64,000 nucleotides of DNA from Rhodospirillaceae bacterium (GTDB taxonomy: Bacteria > Pseudomonadota > Alphaproteobacteria > Thalassobaculales > Thalassobaculaceae). Of the stretch, positions 46,834 to 56,798 are shown in pieces (position 1 is the stretch's first letter; the number at the start of each line of letters is the position of its first letter). A program made the position numbers and the translations under genes. Under the pieces are notes generated by a model, which saw only the letters and a program-made list of their open reading frames with translations, was not told where the DNA came from and did not search any database. Location of the stretch: the NCBI GenBank assembly GCA_018401495.1, contig JAGYJX010000006.1:62001-126000 (forward strand), in the 5' to 3' direction.

Positions 46834-48528
46834 TCAGTCGTCCCCCGCCGTGGCCGTGGCGGCGTCCCAGCCGTACACCGCCTTGGCCTGCTCGACGCTG
46901 ACGAACCCGTCGCGCACGTCGATCGCGAGCTGGGCGCGGTCGCGTCCCGCCGGATCGCCGAGGCCGCCGCCGCCCGGCATCTCGATGACGATGCTGTCGC
47001 CGGCCGGGATGGTCTGCCGTCCCTTGCCGCGGAACGACGGGCCTGAGGCCAGCGTCAGCTTGCCGGCGGTGCCGTCGTGGCCGCCGTTGCGGCCGCGCGG
47101 CGCGTGGATCACGCGGTCGAACATGCAGTTCATGGCGAACGGTGCGCCGTCGGCGTGGGCGATCTCCATGATCTGGCCGACGCCGCCGCGGTGGGTGCCG
47201 GGGCCGCCGGAATCGGTGCGGTACTCCTTACGCCAGAAGATCAGCGGGGCGATGGTCTCGTTGACCTCGACCGGGGTGTTGCGCACGCCCGACGGGAAGG
47301 CGGTGGCGTTCAGCCCGTCCTTGCCCGGTCGCGCACCGGTGCCGCCGGCGTGGAAGGTGTTCATGGCGAACGGCCGGCTCTTGCCGTAGTCGCCGTCGGC
47401 GACGCCGTGGCCGCCGAGCAGCACCGGGTTCCACAGGCAGCTGGTGCCCTCCGCCGGCACCCGGCCGGGGATGATCTGGTTCAGGCAGCCCAGCACGACG
47501 TCGGGCAGCATCTGCCCGGTGACGTGGCGGGCGGCGACCGCCGACGGGTGCGGCGCGTTCAGGATCGTGCCCTCCGGCGCCGTCACCCGCACCGCGCCGA
47601 GCGAGCCGGCGTTGTTCGGAACCGCGCCGCCGATCACGCAGCGCACCCCGAAGCTGGCGTAGGCCTGGGTGTAGGTCAGCGGCACGTTGATGCCGTAGGT
47701 CGAGGTGCCCGACGTGCCGGCGAAATCGACCTCGATGCCGTCGTCGGTCACCGTCAGGGTGCCGACCAGGTCGATCGGGCTCTCGAAGCCGTCGACCCGC
47801 ATGGAGTTGCTCCAGGTGCCCTTCGGCAGCTTGCGGATCTCCTCCAGCATGCCGGCGCGGCTGCTGTCGATGATGTGGCGGCCGAGTTCGTCGAGGTCGG
47901 CCAGGCCGAATTCCCGCATCATGTCGACCAGCCGCCGCCCGCCGACCTCGTTGCAGGCCATCAGCGAGTAGATGTCGCCCTCGACCTCGACGGGATTGCG
48001 GACGTTCACGCCGATCAGGTGCAGCAGGCCGCGGTCGACCTCGCCGGCCGTCGCCAGCCGCATGATCGGGACGTTGATGCCCTCCTCGTAGACCTGTCGG
48101 CCGTCCGGGCCAAAGCCGCGGCCGCCGACGTCGACGACGTGGGTGGTGCAGGCGAACAGCCCGACCGGCCGACCGTCCAGGAAGGTCGGCGTGACGACGG
48201 TGAAGTCGTTCAGGTGGCCGGTGCCCTTCCAGGGGTCGTTGGTGATGAAGACGTCGCCCTCGGCCATGGTGTCGATCGGGTAGGTCTCCAGGAAGAACCC
48301 GACGGAGGCGGCCATGGCGTTGACGTGGCCGGGAGTGCCGGTGACGGCCTGGGCCAGCATCCGCCCCTGGACGTCGAACACGCCGGCCGAGATGTCGCCG
48401 GCTTCGCGCGCCGAGGTCGAGAACGCGGTGCGCACCAGGGTCTGGGCCTGCTCCTCGACGACCGAGAGCAGCCGGTTCCACTGGATCTGCATGTGGATCT
48501 GGTCGAGGGCCGAACGGTTGGCGGTCAT
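46834..48528 (-). CDS. Hydantoinase B/oxoprolinase family subunit
   Basis: 564 residues. HyuB-type subunit of an ATP-dependent amide-cleaving enzyme (N-methylhydantoinase, oxoprolinase or acetone carboxylase relatives). Motifs: FSTSAREAGDISAGVFDVQGRMLAQAVTGTPGHVNAMA, FITNDPWKGTGHLNDFTVVTP, FACTTHVVDVGGRGFGPDGRQVYEEGI, NAPHPSAVAARHVTGQM, and SGGPGTHRGGVGQ near the C-terminus. ATG at 48528 with AGGAG five bases upstream. Follows the A subunit on the same strand with 11 bases between, so an operon and a complex. Confidence 0.94.
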   Translation of the reverse strand: MTANRSALDQIHMQIQWNRLLSVVEEQAQTLVRTAFSTSAREAGDISAGVFDVQGRMLAQAVTGTPGHVNAMAASVGFFLETYPIDTMAEGDVFITNDPWKGTGHLNDFTVVTPTFLDGRPVGLFACTTHVVDVGGRGFGPDGRQVYEEGINVPIMRLATAGEVDRGLLHLIGVNVRNPVEVEGDIYSLMACNEVGGRRLVDMMREFGLADLDELGRHIIDSSRAGMLEEIRKLPKGTWSNSMRVDGFESPIDLVGTLTVTDDGIEVDFAGTSGTSTYGINVPLTYTQAYASFGVRCVIGGAVPNNAGSLGAVRVTAPEGTILNAPHPSAVAARHVTGQMLPDVVLGCLNQIIPGRVPAEGTSCLWNPVLLGGHGVADGDYGKSRPFAMNTFHAGGTGARPGKDGLNATAFPSGVRNTPVEVNETIAPLIFWRKEYRTDSGGPGTHRGGVGQIMEIAHADGAPFAMNCMFDRVIHAPRGRNGGHDGTAGKLTLASGPSFRGKGRQTIPAGDSIVIEMPGGGGLGDPAGRDRAQLAIDVRDGFVSVEQAKAVYGWDAATATAGDD

Positions 48529-48539
48529 GACGGTTCTCC

Positions 48540-50645
48540 TCAGGCGCCGGCGCCGGCGCCGCGCCGGGCGGTCAGCACCAGGTAGCCGAGCGGGTTCACC
48601 CGGACGTCGAAGGTCGAGGTGACGACGGTGGTGGTCTGGTCCTCGATGATCAGCGCCGGGCCCGGGACGACGGCGCCCGGGACGAGGTCGTCGCGGGCGT
48701 AGACGGCGTAGTCGACGCTGTCGCGGCGCGCCGGGTCGAACACGCTGCGGGTGTCGACCGGCTTCGGCGCGGCGACCGTATCGGCTTCCGCGGCCGGCTT
48801 GGCGGGGGCGGCGATCGGTGCCGCGACCGTCACCGTCCAGCTCAGGATCTCGGGCTCCTGGCCCGGGATGATGCGGCCGTAGAGATTGATGTACTCGGCC
48901 TCGAAGGCGGCGCGAATGCTGTCGGCGTCGGCGGCCGTGAGCGCGCCCGCCGGCAACGGGACGCTGATCTCGTGGCCCTGGCCGACATAGCGCATGAAGG
49001 CCACCCGGCTCTCGCTCAGCCCCTCCGCGCCGGCTCCGGCAATCACGATGGCGCGTGCCTCCTCGGCCATGCCGGAGAGCAGGGCGTTGACCTCGGACGG
49101 CTCGAACGCTGACAGACGGAGATAGCGGCTGCGGACCACCTCGTAGGAGATCGGCGCCCGCAGGAAGCCGATCGCCGAGCCGACGCCGGCGCCGGTCGGC
49201 ACCACCACGGTGTCGATGTCGAGCTTTTCCGCGAGGCGGGCGGCGTGCAGCGGTGCGGCGCCGCCGAACGCGATCATGGCGCGGGCCGTGATGTCCTTGC
49301 CCCATTCGATGGCGTGCACGCGCGCGGCGTTGGCCATGTTCTCGTCGACGATCTCGGCGAGCGCGAAGGCGGCGAGCCGGCCCTGCAGGTTCATCGGGGC
49401 GCCGACCTTCTCGGCCAGCACCGCGGCCGCGGCGTCGACGTCCAGAGCCACCTCGCCGCCGGCGAAGCGGGCCGGGTCGATCTTGCCGAGCACCACGTCG
49501 CCGTCCGTCACCGTCGGGTTGGTGCCGCCGCGGCCGTAGCACGCCGGCCCCGGCTCGGACGACGCGCTGTCGGGGCCGACCAGCAGCCGGCCCATGGCGT
49601 CGACCCGGGCGATCGAGCCGCCGCCGGCGCCGATCTCCACCATCTCGATCGCCGGAATGCGGACCGGCAGGCCGCTGCCCTTGAGGTTGCGGTAGACGCG
49701 CGCGACCTCGAAGGTGCGGGTCGACAGCGGTGCGTAGTCGTCGATCAGGCAGATCTTGGCGGTGGTGCCGCCCATGTCATAGGACAGCACATCCTTCAGC
49801 CCGCACTCCTTGGCGATCTCGGTCGCCAGGATGGCGCCGCCGGCCGGGCCGGACTCGACCAGCCGGATCGGGAAGCGGATGGCGGTTTCCAGCGTCGTGA
49901 GGCCGCCACCGGAGGTCATCAGCAGGAACGGGCATCGGTACCCGCGATCCCGCATCTGCGTGCCGAGCTCGGTCAGGTAGCGCGCCATCTTCGGCTGGAC
50001 GTAGGCGTTGGCGCAGGCGGTCGACTGCCGCTCGTACTCCCGGATCTCCGGGCAGACCTCGCTCGACAGCGTGATCGCCAGGTCCGGATAGGCCTCGGCC
50101 ACGATCTCGGCGACCCGCCGCTCGTGGTCGCTGTTGGCGTAGGCGTGCAGCAGCCCGATCGCCACCGCCTCGATCTTCTCGGCGGCGATCCTCGGCAACA
50201 GGGCCCGCACCGAGTCCTCGTCGAGCGGCACCAGCACCTCGCCCCGGTAGTTCAGTCGCTCGCCCACCGACCAGCGCAGGTGGCGCGGTACCAGCGGCGG
50301 CGGGCGGTCGATGCCGATGTCGTACTGCTCGAATCGGTTCTCCTGGGCCATTTCGACGCTGTCGCGGTGGCCGTCGGTGGTGATCAGGGCCGTCCTGGCG
50401 CCCTTGCGCTCGATCAGAGCGTTGGTCGCCAGCGTCGTGCCGTGAATGATCAGGGCGACGCTGTCCGGCGCGATCCCGGCTTCGGCGACCGCCTTGTCGA
50501 CGGCCGCCAGCACGCCTTCCTCCGGCGCCCGCGGGGTGGTCAGCACTTTGGCGGTCACCCGCCGGGCCCCAATCTCGAGGGCGACATCGGTGAAGGTGCC
50601 GCCCACGTCTACGGCGAGGCGGGGCGCGGTCGGGGATACGGTCAT
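48540..50645 (-). CDS. Hydantoinase A/oxoprolinase family subunit
   Basis: 701 residues. HyuA-type ATP-binding subunit: LAVDVGGTFTDVALE (phosphate 1 loop of the actin-like fold), LIIHGTTLATNALIERKGARTALITTDG, RSTACANAYVQPKMARYL, ESGPAGGAILA, YDMGGTTAKICLI, SEPGPACYGRGG and FGGAAPLHAARLAEKL. The C-terminal domain ends PGPALIIEDQTTTVV, the typical closing part. Substrate cannot be deduced. ATG at 50645 after a 207-bp spacer. First gene of the A-B operon. Confidence 0.95.
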   Translation of the reverse strand: MTVSPTAPRLAVDVGGTFTDVALEIGARRVTAKVLTTPRAPEEGVLAAVDKAVAEAGIAPDSVALIIHGTTLATNALIERKGARTALITTDGHRDSVEMAQENRFEQYDIGIDRPPPLVPRHLRWSVGERLNYRGEVLVPLDEDSVRALLPRIAAEKIEAVAIGLLHAYANSDHERRVAEIVAEAYPDLAITLSSEVCPEIREYERQSTACANAYVQPKMARYLTELGTQMRDRGYRCPFLLMTSGGGLTTLETAIRFPIRLVESGPAGGAILATEIAKECGLKDVLSYDMGGTTAKICLIDDYAPLSTRTFEVARVYRNLKGSGLPVRIPAIEMVEIGAGGGSIARVDAMGRLLVGPDSASSEPGPACYGRGGTNPTVTDGDVVLGKIDPARFAGGEVALDVDAAAAVLAEKVGAPMNLQGRLAAFALAEIVDENMANAARVHAIEWGKDITARAMIAFGGAAPLHAARLAEKLDIDTVVVPTGAGVGSAIGFLRAPISYEVVRSRYLRLSAFEPSEVNALLSGMAEEARAIVIAGAGAEGLSESRVAFMRYVGQGHEISVPLPAGALTAADADSIRAAFEAEYINLYGRIIPGQEPEILSWTVTVAAPIAAPAKPAAEADTVAAPKPVDTRSVFDPARRDSVDYAVYARDDLVPGAVVPGPALIIEDQTTTVVTSTFDVRVNPLGYLVLTARRGAGAGA

Positions 50646-50853
50646 TGGGGAGCCGTTGCTGCGGTGCGGAAAGACCATGCCAGGGTTCTCGAAACGACGG
50701 TGTCTCGTCAATGGTTGATGTCGATGCCCAGGTAATCCGAGTGGCACGACAGCTGCGGCGGAACCGCGCGGGGCTTGGCCGGTTGATCATTCGACCACGG
50801 ACAAGCGGGCGGTCCGTCCGCCTGTGGTCGGCTGGCAATGTGGGAAGAACAAG

Positions 50854-51063
50854 ATGAGTCCCCAACGGCTTGTTGGAGTTGCCCTCGCCGTCGCCGGCGC
50901 CGTTCTGCTCTGGCTTGGCCTCAACGCGGCGGAGGCGCCTTTGGGACAGTTGTCCGAGACGCTGACCGGCACCTACCCGGACCGGACGGTCTGGCAGATC
51001 GCTGGCGGCGCTGCGGCGCTTTGCGTCGGCCTCGTGCTGGCCGTCAGAGGAGCGACGCGCTGA
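50854..51063 (+). CDS. DUF3185 family small membrane protein
   Basis: 69 residues, two membrane helices: LVGVALAVAGAVLLWLGLNA and WQIAGGAAALCVGLVLAVRG, joined by a polar loop (SETLTGTYPDRTVW). This size and layout, with the TGT.PD.T loop, match DUF3185, common near OmpA-type genes in proteobacteria. Function unknown. ATG at 50854 with a GGGAAGAACAAG ribosome site. Upstream of the OmpA gene, same strand, 48 bases apart. Confidence 0.82.
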   Translation: MSPQRLVGVALAVAGAVLLWLGLNAAEAPLGQLSETLTGTYPDRTVWQIAGGAAALCVGLVLAVRGATR

Positions 51064-51111
51064 TCGGCTCGGCACCGGCCCTGACGATCGTCACAATCAA
51101 GAGGACTGACC

Positions 51112-52063
51112 ATGCGCAAGAAACTACTTTATGCCCTGCCGGTGACGCTGGCAGTCGGCGCGTTCGCGGTCGCCGGCCACGCGGCCACGCTGTTTCCGTT
51201 GTTCCCGAACGTCGAGACAGGTGCGGACGACCCAGCCGTCCGGCGACGGGTTCGAGCAGCGTCTGGCGCGAGAGTACCGCGACCTCGCGATCTTCGAGGC
51301 CGACGAGATGGGCGACTGGCCGGACGCTGAGTATTTCGCGGCCAAGAGCCTGCGCGCCGGCGGCGGCGACGTCCCGATGCCGGCGGAAGCCTCGGAGCGG
51401 AGCATCCGCAACGCCGCGACCCGCTCCGAGCTCGACACCGCGCGCAGCGATCTGGTCGGCGTTCTTCAGGATGGCCGCGGCCGAGCGCCGGTAGAGGCTG
51501 CCGTCGCCCAGGCCCGCTATGATTGCTGGGTGGAGCAGGAGGAGGAAGGTCACCAGTTCGACCACATCGCCGCCTGCCGCTCGTCCTACATGGCGGCCAT
51601 GGAAGCGCTTCGGGGCGCCATGCAGCCGACCACCACCACCTACGAGACGGTGCAGGAGGAGATCGCCCGCGACACCGTCTACTTCGACTGGGACAGCGAC
51701 ACGATCCGGCCCGACCAGCAGGCCGAACTCGACCGGTTCCTCGACGAGATGCGCAAGATCGAGCCGGTGGTGCTGTACATTGAAGGCCACACCGACACGT
51801 CCGGATCGGCCGACTACAACGACGAGCTCTCGCGTCGTCGCGCCGAGGCGGTCCGGGCCGAACTGGTCCGTCAGGGCATGACGGTCGGCGAGATCAAGGA
51901 TCTGCAGCTGGCCGCCAAGGGCCAGACCGATCTCGCCGTGCCGACCGGTGACAATGTCCGCGAGGAGCGCAACCGCCGGGTGGTGCTGATCGCGACCGGC
52001 ACGACCACCAGGACCGGCCAGACCACCAGCAACGTCCAGGGTGCGGCTCCAGCTCGCCAGTGA
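51112..52063 (+). CDS. OmpA family outer membrane protein, frameshifted
   Basis: About 317 residues. Signal peptide MRKKLLYALPVTLAVGAFAVAGHA. A slip near 51228 separates this from the rest (GFEQRLAREYRDLAIFEADEMGDWPDAEYFAAKSLRA), a helical alphaproteobacterial-specific domain. The OmpA C-terminal peptidoglycan-binding domain follows: DTVYFDWDSDTIRPDQQAELDRF, VLYIEGHTDTSGSADYNDELSRRRAEAVRAEL and EERNRRVVLI. It links outer membrane and peptidoglycan. Two terminator hairpins follow. Confidence 0.92.
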
Positions 52064-52090
52064 TCCCTCGGATCATCTCAACCATCATGG

Positions 52091-52114
52091 GCCCGCCGGA
52101 TTCCGGCGGGCCTT
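52091..52114 (+). terminator. Rho-independent terminator after the OmpA gene
   Basis: Perfect 9-bp stem GCCCGCCGG / CCGGCGGGC with a 3-base loop (ATT), followed by CTTTCG; 27 bases after the OmpA stop. The T-run is short but the stem is very strong. Confidence 0.8.
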
Positions 52115-52167
52115 TCGATTCGGCCTGGTCTCAGGTCGGCGGTGCCGGACGGTGGTCGCGGAACGAA

Positions 52168-52197
52168 AAGCGGCCCGCCTCGAGAGGCGGGCCGTCA
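52168..52197 (-). terminator. Rho-independent terminator for the glycine-zipper gene
   Basis: 9-bp stem GGCCCGCCT / AGGCGGGCC with loop CGAG (52172-52193). Read on the minus strand it is followed by CTTTTCG. It lies about 40 bases beyond the stop of the lipoprotein gene at 52237, so the two convergent units are separated by back-to-back terminators. Confidence 0.75.
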
Positions 52198-52236
52198 GTT
52201 CTGGAGCGGGGAGATGGTCGGCGGGAGAGCGGAGCG

Positions 52237-52461
52237 TTACTTCTTGGTCTGGTCGTAGATGTACCCGCCGGCGGCACCGGCGGCTCCGCCGATCACCGCG
52301 CCGCAGGTCATGCAGCCACCGGTAAGCGCGCCCGCCGCGGCCCCGACGCCGGCGCCGATGCCGCCGCCGGACAGCGTGCGTTGCTGGGTGTCGCTCATGC
52401 CCGAGCAGGCGCCGACTGCAAGCGCTCCGGCCAGGGCCATCGGTAGCATCAGGCGTTTCAT
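52237..52461 (-). CDS. Glycine-zipper envelope lipoprotein, small
   Basis: 74 residues. Signal sequence MKRLMLPMALAGALAVGAC with a probable lipobox (VGAC). The mature part is a glycine zipper: [39 protein letters not shown], ending QTKK. Related proteins (YMGG/Gly-zipper 2TM type) sit in the outer envelope, often stress-induced. The ATG at 52461 has GGGAGAAGAG upstream; longer readings add an unlikely N-terminus. A good EcfG-type promoter lies upstream. Confidence 0.85.
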   Translation of the reverse strand: MKRLMLPMALAGALAVGACSGMSDTQQRTLSGGGIGAGVGAAAGALTGGCMTCGAVIGGAAGAAGGYIYDQTKK

Positions 52462-52518
52462 GGCTCTTCTCCCGATCGTCGTGGTCTGATCCGCACGCAG
52501 CTGGATCTTCACACCGAG

Positions 52519-52544
52519 AACGTTCAAAGCAGCCGCAAGGTTCC
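52519..52544 (-). promoter_or_regulatory. EcfG-type (general stress response) promoter
   Basis: On the minus strand GGAAC, 17 bases, then CGTT, an exact match to the alphaproteobacterial EcfG consensus GGAAC-N16-18-CGTT. The -10 element lies about 58 bases upstream of the lipoprotein ATG, leaving a plausible 5' leader of about 50 bases. Predicts induction by stress through PhyR-NepR-EcfG. Confidence 0.7.
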
Positions 52545-52627
52545 GCGCGACCGCCGTGGCGCGCGGCGGTTTCTTGCCGCCGGTGGGGGTTGCGACTAAT
52601 GTTCGGTCCATCACAGGGAGTCGCCGA

Positions 52628-53737
52628 ATGGTTCAGCGAGGCGGCGCGGGGTCGGGTTCCGGAGTGTTCAGGCTGACGATCGCCGTGATCGCCGTGGTGA
52701 CGGCGGTCGGCGCCGTCGAGGCCGCCCTGCGGACCCACGACCGGGTCGGTTTCACGGCCAGGCACTTCGTCGCCGACCGGCTGTCGCCGCGCTCGAGCGG
52801 CTATCCCGCGTCCCACGACCCGCTGCTCGGCCAGGTGCCGCTGGCGGGCTATGACGGGTCGGCGAACCCCTGGAGCACCCGGGTATCGGTCGACGCTTCG
52901 TCGCTCCGCCAGAACGTGGCGGGCCAGCCGACCCCGGCGCCGGTGGCGGTGGTGGCGGTGGGCGGCTCCGACACCTTCGGCGAGGAGGTGGCCGACCAGG
53001 AAACCTGGCCCGCCCAGTTGCAGTCGATGCTCGGCCAGCCGGTGGCGAACGGCGGCGTCTTCGGCTACGGCTTCGACCAGGCGGTGCTGCGGGCCGAGAC
53101 CCTCGTGCCGCGCCTTCGCCCTTGGGCGCTGGTGGTGTCGTTCGTCCACGACGACGCCCTGGCGACCGAAGCCGTGCAGCGCAACGGCGCCGAGAAGCCG
53201 TACTTCGAGGTGGTCGATGGGGCACTTGCCCTTCGCAACGTGCCGGTGTCGACGGGCCGGGCGCGGGTGGCGCAGATCGGTCTGGTCCGGGCGACGCTCG
53301 GTTACAGCTACCTGGTCGACTGGACGGCGCGCCGGGTCGGGGCCTCTGGCTGGTGGTACGCGCCCGGGGCGCCGCAGGTGAGGCTGCACTCCGACGGCCC
53401 GCGGGTCGCCTGCCTGCTGATGCAGCGCCTGAAGGTGGTGGGCGACGAGAGCGGCGCGCGGGTGCTGGTCGTCGCGCAGTACCCGCCCCGCACGTTCGCC
53501 ACTCCGGGCGACTCCTCCGCGCGGGCCGGGATCGGAGGTTCGTCGCGACTCCTGGCGTGCGCTGCCGACGCCGGGCTGGAGACCCTGGATACCTTCCCGA
53601 TCCTGCAGGAACGCCACCGCGCCAGTCCGGCGACGTTCTTCGGCCAGTACTACACGCGGTCCCAGATGTCCGCAGCCGGCAACCGCCTGATCGCCGAGCG
53701 CGTCGCCGACACACTCGCCGGGACGCCGGGCGGGTGA
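52628..53737 (+). CDS. SGNH/GDSL-like hydrolase-fold protein, membrane anchored
   Basis: 369 residues. N-terminal membrane anchor (VFRLTIAVIAVVTAVGAVEAAL). The block I motif is VAVGGSDTFGEEV, a G-x-S-x-T variant of GDSL, with Ser as the expected nucleophile, followed by TWPAQLQSMLG and the block II-like GGVFGYGFDQAVLR (GYG for the usual N). The C-terminal part holds a Ser/Asp/His region (TFPILQERHRASP) that cannot be matched firmly to DxxH. Such proteins modify cell-surface glycans (O-acetylation or deacetylation). The stop overlaps the region just before the GT-C-like gene (GTGACGATG), so they probably form one operon. Confidence 0.72.
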   Translation: MVQRGGAGSGSGVFRLTIAVIAVVTAVGAVEAALRTHDRVGFTARHFVADRLSPRSSGYPASHDPLLGQVPLAGYDGSANPWSTRVSVDASSLRQNVAGQPTPAPVAVVAVGGSDTFGEEVADQETWPAQLQSMLGQPVANGGVFGYGFDQAVLRAETLVPRLRPWALVVSFVHDDALATEAVQRNGAEKPYFEVVDGALALRNVPVSTGRARVAQIGLVRATLGYSYLVDWTARRVGASGWWYAPGAPQVRLHSDGPRVACLLMQRLKVVGDESGARVLVVAQYPPRTFATPGDSSARAGIGGSSRLLACAADAGLETLDTFPILQERHRASPATFFGQYYTRSQMSAAGNRLIAERVADTLAGTPGG

Positions 53738-53739
53738 CG

Positions 53740-56700
53740 ATGGCGTCGGCAATCGAAGGACCGGCGGCGACACGCCGCGGCCTGGCCGTTCTGTTGCTTG
53801 CCGCGGCGGTCGCCGCTGCCGCCGTGGCCTTGGCGGCCGGCGCGATCCCGGAAGGTCTGGACGCCGCCACCGACATCGTCGGCTATCCCGCCTACTATGA
53901 CTTCGACATCCATCGCTACGGCGTCATCGCGGCGCTGATTCATGCTCGGCTGGCCGGCGCTGACCGTCGGGCTGGCGCTCACCCTGAACCGGCTCTGGCG
54001 CCCGTCTCCTGGGTTCTGGTCGCGACCGGCCCTGGTTCTGCCGTCCCTGGTCCGGGTGGAGCAGGACCGCGCCGCCGGCCTGACCGACGCGGCGGTCCTG
54101 GGGGTGGCGGCCGGCCTCGGCGCCGCCGTCGGCCTCGGTCTCGGCGCGGTGCCGGCGGCCGGCGTCGCGGTGGCGACCGCGGCGGCGTTGGCGTTTGCCA
54201 CCCGCACCGACGCGGGCTGGCTGGCGCTGGCCGTGGTGGCGCTGGCGCCGCTCGGTCCGATGTTGCTGGCCGTCGCCTCCGCGCGCACCGCGGTGACGGT
54301 GCTCGAGCCGGCGGCGACGGTCGCCTACCCGTGGTTTCCGGTCTGGCTGGCGGCGGCCCTCGCCCTGGCCGGCTGGCTGGCGGCGTGGCGCCTCGGGGTG
54401 GCGCGCGCCGCCCGGCCGCTGGCGATGCTGTGGACTGGGCTGCCGGTGCTCTGGCTGCTGACGGCGGAACTGCCGGGGGCGCTCGGCGCGGTCGACCTGT
54501 TCCACGAGGGCGAGATGCTGGTCGGGGCGCTCGCCCTGCTCGACGGCCGGTTGCCCTGGGCCGACCTGCACCTGATCCACGGACCGTGGTTCGACGCCGG
54601 CCGTGCCCTGGTCGGGATGGCGGTGCTGGAGCCGACCCGGTGGGGGGCGGTCGCCGGGCTGCACCTGATCGTCAACCCGCTGTACCTGATAGGGCTGGCG
54701 GCGCTGTTCGCCTGGTTGTTCGGCTGGCGCTGGCCGCACGCCGCTCTGGCCACCCTGCTGGCGGCCAGCCTCGACCCGCTGGTGCACGTCCGGTTGATCC
54801 TGTGGGCGCCGCTGCTCGCCGCGCTGGCGCTGCTGCTGGTGCGGGCGACGCCGGCCCGGGCGCTGGCGGTGGTTGCGCTCGGGGTGTCACGGCGGTGCTG
54901 GTGCCGGAGATCGCGCTCGGCGTGATCGCGGTCGGTGCCACCGTCGTGCTGCACGACGCGGTGGCCGGCGACGGCGGCTGGCTGCGGCGGTTCCGGCGCA
55001 CGCTGCTGTGCACCGCCTGGGCGGTGCCGGTGGCGGCGGCGCTGGTCGCCGCGCTGGTCGCGGCCGGTGCCTGGGAAGGCTTCCTGCACCACCTGACGGT
55101 GTTCACCCGCGACCACGCCCTGGCCGGCGGCATTCCGATCGCGCGCACCCTGGCCTATGGCGACGTGGTGGCGCTGACGGCGGCGATCGTCGCGGCGCTG
55201 GCGTTGGTGGCGGCGGCCGGCGGCTGGGCGGCGGTGGCGGGCTGGCGCCTCGGACGTCCGGGACTGGGTGGTGGTGGCCGCCGCGCTGTTCGCGCTGCTC
55301 TACATGCCGAAGGTCGTGTACCGGGCCGATGGCCACGTGTTCCACGCGCTGGCGGCGGCGGCGGTGCCGATCGGCGTGGTTGCCGTCCGGATGCTGTTGG
55401 CGGTCGAGAGGGCGCTGCCGGGGCTGCCCGCGCCGGCGCGCCGGGCGGTGCCGCACCCGGTGCTGGTGGCGGCGCTGCTGGCGACCGCCGCGATCGGGCC
55501 GGCCTGGCTGGCCGATGCCAAGGAATCGATGCTGGCGCGCTGGCGCTATGGCGGGCCGACGTTCGATCCCGCGACCGTCGCCTCCCGCCTGATGCCGACA
55601 GTCCCCGCGCCCGCCGCCGAGCCGATGCTCGGCTACGCCGGGCCGGATGCCATCGATCCGGCGATGGTCGATGGCTGGCGCCTGCTGCTCGGCGTCTGGG
55701 TGTCGCCTGGGGGGACGGTGCTGGACCTGACCAACCGGCCGGCGTTGTTCCACGCCGTGCTGGGCTATGCCCCGGCCGGGCGGTTCTTCCATGTCAGCAT
55801 GGCCTTGCGCCGGGAAAGCCAGGCGGCGCTGATCGCCGATCTGGACCGCCGCCCCCCGGAGGCGGTGATCGTGCCGACCGGCCGAGGCTGGGACGGCATT
55901 CCCGACACCGTCCGGCACTATCTGGTCAGCCGGACGGTGCTCGAGCGCTACGTTCCGGTCGAGGCGTTCGAGGATGGGGTGCTGTATGTCCCGCGCGGCA
56001 CCGACCTCGCCGACGCCCGCCTCTACAACGCGGCGGTGGCCTGCGACTGGGGCGATGCTGGTGGGTTCCTGGACCTGGCGCCGCCGGCCACCGGGCCGAC
56101 CGAGTGGCGGGCCGAACCGCAGACCGGTCCCGAGACGGTGCGGTTCCGGGGCTGGGCGATCGACCGGGCAACCGGACAGCCGGCGCGCGGTGTCGTGGCG
56201 ACGCTTGACGGTCGGCCGATCGCCGACGACGTCCCCGGGCTGCCGCGGCCGGACGTCGCTGCCGCACTCCGGTCGCCGGCGGCGGCGGCCAGCGGATTCG
56301 AGCTGACGGTGCAGGTGCCGCGCGGCGCCGGTCGCCGGGTGCGGGTGCTGGCCGAGGCCGCCGACGGCGCGCTGCGGCCGCTCGACGCCGCCCCGGGTAT
56401 CGATTTCGAGGGCGATTCCAGCGCCGAGGGTCCCGCCGCCGGCTATCTCGAGCTTCGTCGGGTTGAGGTTCACGACGGCGTTCTGCGCCTCGCCCGGCTG
56501 CCGCTCGACGCCGCCGCCCGGGCGCGGCTTCGCCTGGTGGTGTCAGGCGGCGGGTCTGGCCGCCGCTACCGTCTCGCCGAGCTGCCGCCCTGGGCGACCG
56601 AGCCGGTTGCCGGCGCCGTCATCGGCTTCGGCTCGCCGCGCGGCGGCCGGGTGGCGCTGCCGTTGGGCGCCTGCCCGCAGTGGTGGGGGTTCCGCGACCG

Positions 56701-56773
56701 GCCGCTGTTCCTGTGGCCCGAGGACGGCCGTCCGGCGCCGGATCTGTCGGTGGCTTGGGAGGTGGCGCCGTGA
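53740..56773 (+). CDS. Large polytopic membrane protein, GT-C glycosyltransferase-like, with C-terminal soluble domain; frameshifted
   Basis: About 1010 residues once three slips (near 53945, 54890 and 55265) are corrected. Residues 1-550 are a chain of more than ten hydrophobic helices. The loop AVDLFHEGEMLVGALALLDGRLPWADLHLIHGPWFD resembles the first periplasmic loop of GT39/mannosyltransferase-type enzymes, whose catalytic Asp/Glu lies near the N-terminus (FHEGE, DG, DL.LIHG). After the membrane part comes a segment like YRADGHVFHALAAAA, then a long soluble C-terminus (DRRPPEAVIVPTGRGWD, DTVRHYLVSRTVLERY, then beta-rich). I infer transfer of a lipid-linked sugar in the periplasm; the enzyme class is probable, not proven. 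Confidence 0.72.
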
Positions 56774-56798
56774 CGGCGAGGACGCCGGGAGAAGCTGG

